NCBI GenBank assembly: GCA_944474755.1 | Contig: OX104120.1 | Location: forward strand, 24,148,242-24,212,241 | Direction: 5' to 3' | From: Limnoperna fortunei | Lineage: Eukaryota > Mollusca > Bivalvia > Mytilida > Modiolidae | DNA: 64,000 nt | In this document: positions 23,431 to 33,917 of the stretch, piece after piece | How the letters are laid out: the number at the start of each line of letters is the position of its first letter | How positions within the stretch are numbered: position 1 is the first letter of the stretch | Translations under genes and position numbers: made by a program | Notes under the pieces: model-generated | What the model was told of the DNA's origin: nothing | Database searches by the model: none | Seen by the model: the letters and a program-made list of their open reading frames with translations, nothing else

Positions 23431-23790
23431 TCAAACTGTAAATTGTGAACCAAAGAGGTCCACATAAGATTTCTTTTTTCTTATGGATAAGGCTACCGTG
23501 ATTTCCGTCAGGGACAAATGTAGCTTTATAGCCATCTTTGAACCATGTGAGAGTAACATGCTTTCTAGAGCATCGGGATTAATTTGTACACGTGCTATGT
23601 GCTGTTTTATTCGAGTAGATTTACATTGTGTAACACTTTCGTTCTTAATATGGGAATGCATTGTTTTATATCTTACAACGATTCCATTAGAATGATATGT
23701 CAGTACGTTTAATCTTGGATAAATGCCTAAGCATCCACATGTCTTGATATCCTGATCTGTAATGATGACAGAATGATCTGGCATCCACAT
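23431..23790 (-). CDS. unrecognised 119-codon ATG open frame
   Basis: Starts at a true ATG and ends in TGA. The composition is mixed, not low-complexity (for example QINPDALESMLLSHGSKMAI). No domain, signal peptide or membrane segment is evident. The 5' end overlaps a doubled GCATCCACATGTCTT (23731 and 23781 areas). It may be a chance frame or a gene fragment. Confidence 0.2.
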   Translation of the reverse strand: MWMPDHSVIITDQDIKTCGCLGIYPRLNVLTYHSNGIVVRYKTMHSHIKNESVTQCKSTRIKQHIARVQINPDALESMLLSHGSKMAIKLHLSLTEITVALSIRKKKSYVDLFGSQFTV

Positions 23791-25339
23791 GTCTTAATGA
23801 TCTCAAATGACATTTTATTTGATGATAGATAAATTTAAACATTAAAAACTGTAGTTTGGGTTGAAAGATCGCTGTAGGTGATAATTACGCGAGCAATCCA
23901 CATATCTGTGCTATACTAGATCATATGATAGTAACTTTTAATATATATGTGATATATAGTGCAATAACGCATTTTTATTTCTAGAAATAGGAACGCACAA
24001 TTCTCTGCGACAAAACTGATATGAAACAAAACTTGGTTATGTAAATGCAGGCTTCACAAATAGAGCAGCAAAGCGACGCTGGAAAGGTTTTAAATGGGAA
24101 ACTTTGTTGCTATCTAGACACGTTATTCTCAATGTAAGTGTTCAAACGTTGAAACGAAAATACTTTTAAATTGTTATCTATTTCTATGCAGCAATATACC
24201 CGATGCCTATAGAAATGATGTATTTTTGTCGTACCGGATACTAAACGGCCAGAACACTGTAAACCATTGTTAGAAATTGTAGAATTTCAGCCATTTTTGC
24301 ATGGAAATCCAATGCGATTTGATACCAGTACTCCACATTCTTTATATAAGAAAATCCTTACAAATAGTTGCTTTTGTAGCTGTTGTTACAACCATTAATG
24401 CCATAAGAAAAACAAATTTCATCATATGTCCTACTATAAAACACCAACACGTGTATTGATGGTAAGAAAAAATATCTTGGAATTTATCCTTGCAGTCATA
24501 CTTTCGTGCAAACATGGATCGGACAAATTTGGTACAATCCGAAACCAGTAAGTCGTGTAGATAGAAAAACGCTTCGGATTGTTGCAAAATCCTCATACAT
24601 GCTATTTGGGGCTAAAACTGACAGTAATTATAACGTTATTACAATGGAGCAAATATAAGGCTTATTACATCGAAAAGAGAGAAGTCGGGAATAGCACAAT
24701 ATATACAGGAAACAAGATGAACACAGTTCCAACCATTGTAATATAAAATAAAAACATATTGAAAAAAATGATATACACTGTTTAACATGTTGTCAGGCGC
24801 TCGTTAACATTATTCCAGAACGGGAATAAGTAAAACTTAATTCATTTATTACAATTAGGTGTCTTTACATGTATTATTACCCCGTGGATTTACACATTTG
24901 ACCTACTGTCAAGTTGCATCAGTTATAATTTTACCATATAAACGAATTGGATCGCGTGTTGTTTTAATACGGAAATGATCAAGACGACGAACACATTATG
25001 ACAAATGACACACTTACGTCACATTCATATACAGCATGCCTTAATTATTAACGTGAGTAAAACGGGAAACTACAGGAAAGACCTAAATAAACAATAATGA
25101 AATCACTACACGTTAGTGTGTTTAAAATTGTTCATTACAAATGGGTTATGACAAATGACACGTTTAGGCAATATCTTAACACTGCACCGCGTCTAAACAA
25201 TCTTTTAACCAGCGAAAATTATAAAGTGACTATTAAAACGCGTCAAACAATAACCGCAAATCATGCCTTTTATTCTGAATATGGTATTAGAACGAATAAT
25301 TGTACTCTCTCTCTTTTTTGGCGAGGGTACAAAATTTAG

Positions 25340-25985
25340 TCCCATTACTCGTAATGTAGCAGAGCGGGAGTGAATCACTCACGGCACTTTGATGTCCAAA
25401 AGAAGTTGCATATATAATCAGACGTGGTCGATCGTGATATCTTTCGACAGTGTCACCATTTTTTTATCGGTTTCGTCTTTTAAAATTGGTCACTATTGAT
25501 ACGTGATGATAGTTATTGCATTTTTAAATAACCCGCTGTTCGTTGTGTATTAATTGATATTCGTGTCTCTTTTAATTACGTTTACTACAAGAAAAACATT
25601 GAGAAACCCGAAACTGAAGGGCGTGTTGCATTTTGGGTAATACATATGTAAATTCTGGATTCTTACTACGGAATGGTTGTTATAGTATGCAAATTAGAAT
25701 GTTTATAATAAAATTAGGTCACATTATCCATATACGGAAAAATGATCAACATAGCATTTTCCACGTGCATCTTCAAAGACAAAAAGAGAAATTTCTTCAA
25801 TAAAGATCGTTTCCCGTAAGTTTCGCAATGTTGGAAACTTTAATAACGTAAAGAAGATGATATTATATTTGAATTTTTTATAAATAGACCGAAGTTAGAA
25901 TTTTTTATTGGCTACATTACGAATTCTGCCGTTAATCCGACAAATCACAAAACTAACTTCGGATTATAACGGCAGTAAAATTCGG
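25340..25985 (+). mobile_element. 650-bp dispersed non-coding repeat, copy 1
   Basis: Highly similar to 58448-59105 over its whole length in the same orientation. The left end TAGTCCCATTACTCGTAATG and right end GGCTACATTACGA are roughly inverse (TCGTAATGTAGC). Near the right end an inner inverted repeat CTGCCGTTAATCCGA / TCGGATTATAACGGCAG is present. It is likely a non-autonomous DNA transposon. Confidence 0.85.
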
Positions 25986-28603
25986 CCTTATATGGTATAC
26001 AAGACCAATTTTAGCTAAAAATCTACTTTCACTTTCAATTCCAATAAAAACGACTCTCCAAATTAATATGTTCAGTTGTCAGCAGTAAAAATACAAAATT
26101 AATTCAATTTCAAAACCTGGACCGAGTCCCATCATATACACCTCAACATGTCGAAATTAGAAATGCTGTTTTGCTTAATACGCCAAAGGCTATAAATGCA
26201 TTAAAATTGATCATGTTGATAACATTTTAAAATTTTAATCATTCATGTTTTGTACGAAAACATACAAATTACATACAAGTTGTGTATTGTATTGATACGT
26301 ATTAAGATTTGTAACCACCTTATGTTGTATCATGTCTTACATAACGTTATCATCAATAGTCAACATTTTTATATCATAGACACAATGATCCACCTTCCGG
26401 TATATTCGATACAACAAGAAGAAGGCAGACGTTTTCCCTCAATGGACATTAAAAAAGCTTTTTGTTCGCCATGGTTGGTGGGTGAAACCTAATGTACTCA
26501 AACTTTAATTCTCCCTGCATCATGAAAGTTTACATAGTTGATAATTTGTCCAGAAATATGTTAATTTAAGTCCATAACTTGGTCCTTGTTTTTAGGTTTT
26601 TTATCCACTTTATTAAGTTTTTTTCTAAAATTTTCACCATAGTTTGTAGACTTACATTACTCATTATGTTTACCTATACCCACACATGACATTTACATGT
26701 GCACAGAATCCCTTATAAAATTAAATAATGGTTTCATATGTTTAAATAAACAAAATCGTTCACAAGATGAAAAAAACGAGAAGTGGACTAATAAAACAAA
26801 AAGAAAACAAAACTTATAAAGTGAAAAGAAAAGAAAAATATTTAGATTTGTTTTTAAATAGTTTGTAAAACTTCTAGAAATTTTATGTGTTTATCATCAG
26901 AATGAACACAGCAACATAGTTTAATGTTTTTATTAAATGAATGTTCATCTCCAAACAATACAAATCTATCATATTACATGCTTGCTGAGTTGTTAACGAC
27001 CTAATGCCTCCTTTTTACATATTTTTATCTTTATTTCCGGACCAAAGTTTCTGAGATCCTACTCAAATCAGTTGTCCAACGCGGTCCCATTTGGTGGATA
27101 GGGGATGTCCCCTTGATTGGGCGTTTTCAGTTTTTATTATTTATTATAAAATGTTTGGCTCTGGTCCATACTGAATTACAGATAATAGAACCTTAAGTGT
27201 TCTCTTGTAAATGTCAGAGAAACGTAGGCACAGTGTTTCCGCTGCAAAATGCTAAACGTCCTGCATCTATCAAACTCTCCTTACTGTCTCTTGATTGGAG
27301 TCAAATTCGCTGCTCTTTAGAATCATAGGAACTGGTTTATTGTTTGTTAATTCTCGCTCAATATTTTTTTATTAAAAATAGTATATATGTCCTGATTTGA
27401 CCAAAACTGCCAATACAATTCAAAATACAAAAGTGTACCAAAATGACTTTTATCCGTCCAATATACCGTATTAGCCCAGTTTTAAATATCAAAGTACACC
27501 GGAGTTTTTTTTTTAATAGTTTTGGATCCATATTGGATAGGTCAAAAGACATAATGAACTGGTTATTTAGGAAAAGTATAAATGATTAGTTTGTCATATT
27601 AGCTGAGTGATTGGTTCTCGACTTGGCATATTGGACTTTGCAATATGGCTAAGCTTAGGCATAATTCAGCCAACTTTACGCAATAATAGACTGAATATTG
27701 CTAGAATACTTCTCTGTATATAAAACGCATCCGATATCATCATAATGGGAGAATTCCAAAACAGACACATTAACAACAATTGAACTAAAACTTAGATTTT
27801 TTGCCAAGCGTCGTTTTCTACTGGGTATTTCGGGGCTATACCCCCAAAACAAACAAATTGGTGTAAATTCCCTTTTTAATATCCAATCCAAACAATGATT
27901 ACTAGTCGTTTTATGTTGAATTGTTCAGAATCCGCAGTCAGGAAATATTGTCCAAGTGTTTTATGACACATCATTTATCATGTTTATACAACAAGGACAG
28001 GATGGTCTAAGTGTTTTCTGACCCATCATTTATACAGCTTGGACAGGATAGTCCAAGTGTTTTTCTGACTCATCATTTATAAAGCAGTAAACGAAGACCA
28101 ACAGTATATTATATACAGCTTTTCTACTTAAAACGTACGAATAAGTCAAGACATAAACACTAAGTTTTTTACTTAATGTTTTCAACGTAATTATTCAACA
28201 TGTAATTAAAATCTTGATACTTAAATTATATAAACTATTGCCAAACTGTGACTAAACGGAAGTTGCTAAAAATACGGGTGCAATATGTATACTTATTTCC
28301 TCAAATGTGGACTAACCAACATTTAGCAATCATTCGTAAGATTTCATTATTTGGTATTTATTGTATCTTAACAGAATTGAAAAGTAAAAAATTGAATTAC
28401 CTATTGGTTTCTAAAGTTGCGAAACTTCGTGTATAAATTATACATTTTTGCAATAGTATTGCATGTACTTCTTGAAGCAGAGCACATTTAATTTGTTCAG
28501 AGAAGTCGGTGCACTATATGCATCTTATTAAATTGCAACAACATTTCTCGTGTACGAGATTTTATCGTAAAGAAAAATAACGAGTTAATTTTACATAATT
28601 ATA

Positions 28604-29338
28604 TCATTTGCAATTAAAGTTAAAGTTTGGCGACATTTTACAGACGAATTTTTGTTTCACTGTACAGTTATAATCATCTAACCTAAATCCTTGATATTCC
28701 CAGAGTTGAACACATGCATGATTGGGATTTAACTTGGGTTCGTCCGTAGCCCAAAGGGATGAATTTGAAATAATTTTAGTATATTTATAGAGTTCACAAT
28801 ACCATTCGTAACTGTTTCCCTGCCGTCTTCCTCCTACCCAAGTGTCACTTTTTGTTAATGTTCCAATCCATGCTGATTCATCCACAGATAAAATATTAGC
28901 AAGACAAGACGATTTACTCGCACACTCTTTCATTGACGCGTCCCATGATTTAGCGGTAGAGCTTACGTAATAACAACCGACTGAAGTCACATTAAAGATC
29001 CAACCAGTCGGGCAAGGATTCACATCAAACTTGAAAATTCCATCATACAAGTATGTAGAAAGGCATTTCATAAAATCTACTCCGCGGTCATTATTTGAAG
29101 AAGAAAAAGGAAACTTTATCAGCAAATATGTCATACCGGATGCCAATATGCCCGATATGATAGAAAGAAGTATGCAGGTCTTTTTCCAGGGAAAATAATG
29201 CTTGTTTTTCAACCTTGTTGTCGAAGACAACAGGTCGTAATTTTCCACATAATTTAATCTTCCTAATTCCTGATAGGTGACTCCGGCTTTATTTGCCTCT
29301 GTATCGGTAATTTCGTGATAAATGGATTCTTCATCCAT
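28604..29338 (-). CDS. type II membrane C-type lectin-like receptor with ITIM/ITAM-like tail
   Basis: A single uninterrupted frame of 244 residues from ATG at 29338 to a stop at 28604. The frame is open a further 13 codons upstream, but without an ATG. Cytoplasmic tail (1-50): SIYHEI (5-10), VTYQEL (20-25) and YDLL (34-37). VTYQEL and SIYHEI fit [SIVL]xYxx[ILV], and YQEL plus YDLL are eight residues apart as in an ITAM. A single membrane helix is at about 54-75 (KTCILLSIISGILASGMTYL). A stalk follows, then a lectin-like domain (about 109-235) with CPTGWIF, CYYVS, SAWIG, TWVGGRR and the closing LDDYNC and KFVCKM cysteines. The calcium/sugar motifs are altered (EPK for EPN, LDD for WND), so sugar binding is doubtful. 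It is likely a cell-surface recognition receptor signalling through tyrosine phosphorylation. No signal peptide; intronless. Confidence 0.88.
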   Translation of the reverse strand: MDEESIYHEITDTEANKAGVTYQELGRLNYVENYDLLSSTTRLKNKHYFPWKKTCILLSIISGILASGMTYLLIKFPFSSSNNDRGVDFMKCLSTYLYDGIFKFDVNPCPTGWIFNVTSVGCYYVSSTAKSWDASMKECASKSSCLANILSVDESAWIGTLTKSDTWVGGRRQGNSYEWYCELYKYTKIISNSSLWATDEPKLNPNHACVQLWEYQGFRLDDYNCTVKQKFVCKMSPNFNFNCK

Positions 29339-29401
29339 GACTGTTTGATTCCTTTTCTTCTTAAAAAGCTTCTCCAATATCGTAGTGAGTTTTTGCTTAC
29401 A

Positions 29402-29409
29402 TATTTATA
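29402..29409 (-). promoter_or_regulatory. TATA box of the lectin-like receptor
   Basis: The minus strand reads TATAAATA 64-71 bases upstream of the ATG at 29338. A start site about 30 bp downstream would leave a 5' leader of roughly 35-40 nt. Position and match are good, but it is sequence-only evidence. Confidence 0.5.
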
Positions 29410-29879
29410 CAATGCATGTACTTATAATTACGAACATATGACAATTTCCGTTTGATTAAATATAATCCTTAAGGTCAAATTTAGACAGGATGAGAGAAAC
29501 TTTAAGTCCTATTACATGTATAATAAAGTGAATTGCTGTCTGCCTCTTATAAAGTTGGTCAAAACCTACAAGTTTAGTAAAATCTAAATTCTGCAATAAC
29601 ACAGCACTTTAATGATTATTCAAGTTTTGTTCAACAAATTATTGTCAATACTTCATCTTTGAAAAATTGTTCGGACTCGTCATACAATTTTGGGTGATAA
29701 GTAGGCTCTTTCAGATCCTTTTTAAAAAATATTCCTCTATAAGCTTTTTAAAGTTCAAATGCAAAAACAGAAAATGTTGTTCAAAATCATAACTTATGGC
29801 GAATAACTCTCAGGATCTCATCACACAAGTTCGGAATAATCAAGAAATTTGTGTCGCTCAAGTGCGAATCAATTTTAGG

Positions 29880-30378
29880 TAGCAGTTTTTTTTTCTTTTT
29901 ATCATTTTCGGGATATTGGCGGAAACATGTACGGACTATTATGTTAAGTTTACTAACAGCAACCATTTGTCCGTAGATATAAATATGAAACTAGGCACCT
30001 TGAAGATTGTTTGTTTGTTTGAATGATGTTTAACGCCATTTTCGGCAATTTTCCAGCTACATCATGGCGCCCCCCAACCTGCGGTAGGAAAACCGGCAAC
30101 CCTTGTCAATTAAGATTGGAGTCGAGTACACCCTGCCTGCAGTGAGAATCAAACCCGCAATCTCAGTGTTGACAGACCACGTGATCAATAGTAGACGAAC
30201 TACCTTAACCAGTCGGCACCCCCCGGTACCCTGAAGACAATTGTGGCCCAGTTTATTTTAAAAATTGGCCATGAGGTATCCAATCTTTTTAGTTAAACAA
30301 AGCTAACAAAGGACTTACTACTGATGATGAATACCAAGTGATAACAAGTCTCATGGGACTGTTGTCCGTGTGAGCTAA
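29880..30378 (+). mobile_element. 3' part of a hairpin-ended repeat, split by a SINE
   Basis: 29960-30006 (GAAACTAGGCACCTTGAAGA) continues at 30228 (ACCCTGAAGACAATTGTGGC), matching the unbroken order at 36105-36140. The 3' end has a GGACTGTTGTCC hairpin then GTGAGCTAA at 30378, like the ends at 36263, 57393 and 62277. Confidence 0.75.
30007..30227 (-). mobile_element. SINE inserted in an older repeat, with target duplication
   Basis: Same SINE family as at 1805, but with an internal deletion (the body word CAGTTTTTATTGGGGGAGG is missing). It is flanked by ACCTTGAAGA (29997-30006) and ACCCTGAAGA (30228-30237), a 10-bp duplication with one change. Confidence 0.85.
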
Positions 30379-30462
30379 TTATTAAGTTTTAAAGCAGATG
30401 CTTTTGAGTAATGGGACCATTTTGTAGCTCAGATGTATTCAACAAGTGTGGGCACAGATAAA

Positions 30463-30880
30463 TGTCTTGTTGCATTGCGCATCAGTCGAAACGCATGGTG
30501 ACCGAGAAACTGACCAAAATTAAAATGTAGTGAATCGATCGTGAACTTCAAGTCAAAATCAGGTGACACCTACCAAACTGTGAAAACACGCATCATAAGC
30601 AACCTATATTTACCATATATTGTCATGCATGTTTACTTATGAAACAATAAAAAAATACGTAGTTCCGAGGAAATTGTACAAAAAGACATTCCGCAAATCA
30701 AAATTAGAGAATTAGAAACGGACTTTATCTAGTTAACTTAATCGCTGGATAGGGAAATTAAAGTCAAGGTCAGGTGACGTGTTGGACCGATATAAAGAAA
30801 ATGTCAAGTGTAAACGCTGTATCCGCCGCCTGAAACCAAAATATGTCTCATCAGCAGTGACTTTCCTCGCAGGCAAGACA
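30463..30880 (+). mobile_element. short copy of the TGTCTCGCCTGC-ended repeat
   Basis: The left end TGTCTTGTTGCATTGCGCAT and right end CGCAGGCAAGACA are imperfect inverse ends like those of 40526-41474. It contains AGGTGACACCTACCAAACTG and ATCATAAGCAACCTATAT, about two internal units. Confidence 0.75.
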
Positions 30881-31269
30881 AAAATTGCCACTTGAGCTAC
30901 ACTATTGCAGCCAAGATTCGTGCAACTGGTTAAACGCTGCCACAGAATTGTGTGCCTGTTCTAAGCCATGATATTTATTTTCTTGTTTGTGTTGTGAAGT
31001 TGATTTACCTCCCATTTATACCACACTTTTGACTAAGATCCCCTACAACAACAAAAGTTTGGTTTCAAAGGACTTATTCCTATCAAAGATGTTATTAAAT
31101 CATTTAATCTTTCATTATCAGAAAAAAATTCTTACTAAATATTCTATTATTGTATCTCTCTAGATAAAAGATAGTGAAAAATAAATACATGTTTGCATAT
31201 CCTTGCATGATTCAAAGAAGTTACTGTTCAACAATCTAAATTATGAGAAAAAAATTTCATATAAATAAC

Positions 31270-31860
31270 CTTATGTTTATTCTTTGTTGTGTTTGTGGCA
31301 TTCAGTTTTTATTGGGGGGGGGGGGGAGAAAACTGAGTATTCAGAAAAAAAACCCTGGCTTTCGGTACAAAAATAGGATATCTAATGGGACATACCCTGC
31401 CACGATATTCATCAATAGTTAAATATATTTGTATATACTAGTATACTATACTGTATATACTATACATCCACTATATACTAGTATATAGAGACAGAAAGAA
31501 ATGAGTTATCTTTCTTAGACCAGAAAATTTCATTATTGTCAAATTTGATAATTTATAAAGTGGCAAAACTTCAATAATATTTTTCGGATCATCCTGAAAA
31601 TTGAATTTGACCTGTATTTTATTGTACTGAACAGCTGAGCAAAATATCATTCAAATCCCTTGAGGCGTTTTCAAGTTATCATCTGGAAACCTTCGGGGGA
31701 CGGACAGACAGACACCGCAGGAAACTGAGGGTATAACATAATACCTCGCCACTTTGTGTGGTGGGGTATAAAAACTATTCTGATTGAAGTTGAGCACACC
31801 CTGCTTTTAGTGAGACTGCAACCTGCAACTTTTGTGTTGACAGGCATTTATAAAAACAAA
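31270..31860. repeat. composite of broken repeats
   Basis: SINE body words (CAGTTTTTATTGG at 31300, CACACCCTGCTTTTAGTGAG at 31797) are interrupted by another repeat ending GGACGGACAGACAGACACC and CTCGCCACTTTGTGTGGTGG then GGTATAAAAAC. It includes a poly-G run at 31314-31326. Confidence 0.55.
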
Positions 31861-33608
31861 CATGTCAAAGGCTTAAAAGCCTTCTAGATGATGTCCACTG
31901 TAAATAGTTGGTTGAATAAACATGTATACCAGATCTACTACAAAATATAATCATGGGCAAATCTTCCAATGCCTAGGGATACTGCAAATAAATATATTTT
32001 TATATGTTCCAGTTTTTTAAGACCATTACATTAAGGCCATTCTTGTATGATTCTATAGGACAATTGATTTCAGAAGATGTCTCAAAAAGTTCACAAATGA
32101 CAGATACCATGGGGAGACAAAAAATAACATCAACTCAAACACTGAAGATTCAGCAACAATTTTAAAATAAAACAAATATCACAGTTTTAAAGTTTATTAA
32201 GATGAACTATATCATTCTGTAAGAATGATTGACACTAATAAAAATACAGCAATATCCACATTCTTTTATCAATTTGGTTTTTTTTTCACCATAAAACTAT
32301 GCAAAAATGTGTCAACAACTAATCTGGTATAAACTGATATAAGCAAGTACTCTTAATTTAAAACCAATTAAAAATTTATGTCATCATTGTACAAATAGAT
32401 TTTTTAGAAAATTAATCTTGTTATGCACAGAAAGCCCCACTCGAAATGAAAATAATTTAACTTTGTTTTAAAAGCATGTAATCTTTTTGATGTTGTGAAA
32501 TTCTATTTTAAATGTGTGAAATGTGTGAAAATAACTACTTACAGTTTTACATACATCTACACATGCAAATGTTAAAAACATAAACAAACAATGCAGTGTG
32601 ATGTTACTGTACTTCTGGAATGTTAAAAAAAAGTATGTTGTTTCTTATTAAATGATGGACAATTCCTACAGAGCAGATACCATTGAACAAGAAAATGAAT
32701 CAGCGGATTGAAATACTAAAAATTTACATCATATTGTTAAGTTGCTCTGTATTTTTATTGTTATATAAAAATGCATGGGAGCAGTAAAATATATTTGAAG
32801 ATTGTCACACAAAATCCATGATGAGAATAAAGTTTGAAAAAATCATAATACAGTTTGAAGTATTTGTGGTATTAATTCAAATATAAAATTTGTCAGTTAC
32901 ACAATTTTTTATTCCACAATTAGATATTACTGATTTGAACGATATCATTAAATAATAGATATGATTTATGTCTATAACTATAAAGAACAATGAAAACTTC
33001 TAAATGAAAGAAAATATCAACCAATGGTGCTCCTAGTTCAATTTGCTGCTGAATGTTGCAAAATACCTTTAATAATGATTAACAGGAAACACCATGATTT
33101 GACCAAATTTAATTGTAAAAAAAGAAATCTGAATCTATCAAATTAAGCCTACACTATAATATATAGTTAGATATTATGTTGTGAAAATTTACAAATTGCA
33201 CTTGTTTATTGTTGTACTTCTTTTTTATATAAAACATGCCATTTTTATTGTTTTCCTTTTCAAGCACTCTAAATTACACTGGTGAAAACACGAGTTTCCT
33301 GTGGAGGAAAAATGCACTGATACATAAAACATTAAAAATAAATGAATACAAGAAAAAAAGATTAATTTTTATCAAGTTCTTGAACAATTTGTGTCAAAGG
33401 GAATAAATTTTATAAAGAAGTTTTGTTACAATTTCTGTTAGTAAAATTTTGTAATTTCCATTTTTTATGTTCACATAAAACAATGCATATTTTCAAATGT
33501 TCATTGAAATAAAAGACTAAAATACATAAAGACACTTGAATTGATAATAATTATACAACTAAATATCAAACATAGTTCTGATTAAATTTTAAAACACCTA
33601 AAAATGAC
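31861..33608. other. intergenic/3' flank, no gene recognised
   Basis: AT-rich. It may include 3' UTR of the SR gene if the proximal poly(A) signal at 33609 is bypassed. No repeat or coding segment was recognised. Confidence 0.45.
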
Positions 33609-33614
33609 TTTATT
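33609..33614 (-). terminator. candidate poly(A) signal of the SR gene
   Basis: AATAAA on the minus strand, about 30 nt beyond the SR stop codon. This would give a very short 3' UTR, and longer forms are possible. Confidence 0.35.
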
Positions 33615-33643
33615 TTTCAGAGATTTGTGCAACAAATAAAATT

Positions 33644-33917
33644 TCAAGCTTCCTGTGTTACTTCTCCGTTCCCATGGTATTCCATGCTTCTTGATCTTGA
33701 TCGTGACCTTGAATTATTCCTGACATCATTGTCAACTGGTCTTGATGCTGATCTTGACCTTGATTTTGATCTAGACCTTGACCTAGACCTGTATTCTTTT
33801 TTAGGTGATTCAGACTTTTTTTTCTCTACAGACTTTCTGTCTTTTTCTGAGTCTCGTCTGCTTCTGCTACGCTTTGGAGATCTTGATCTGGATTTTTGTC
33901 GTTTTGGTGATTTGGAC
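33644..33917 (-). CDS. SR gene exon 5: RS tail and stop
   Basis: Acceptor TTATTTAAG. Ninety residues, starting SKSPKRQKSRSRSPKRSRSR and ending MEYHGNGEVTQEA then TGA. Confidence 0.93.

Larger units (their letters stand above)
22670..28603. other. intergenic region with one repeat copy and weak open frames
   Basis: Apart from the open frame at 23431 and the 650-bp repeat at 25340, no gene is recognised. 27950-28080 contains two to three imperfect units built on CAAGTGTTTT and ATCATTTAT. Confidence 0.45.

Noticed and set aside
29339..29377. Extension of the lectin-like receptor by 13 residues
   Set aside because: The extension begins at TTG. The first ATG is at 29338, which also fits the TATA box spacing.
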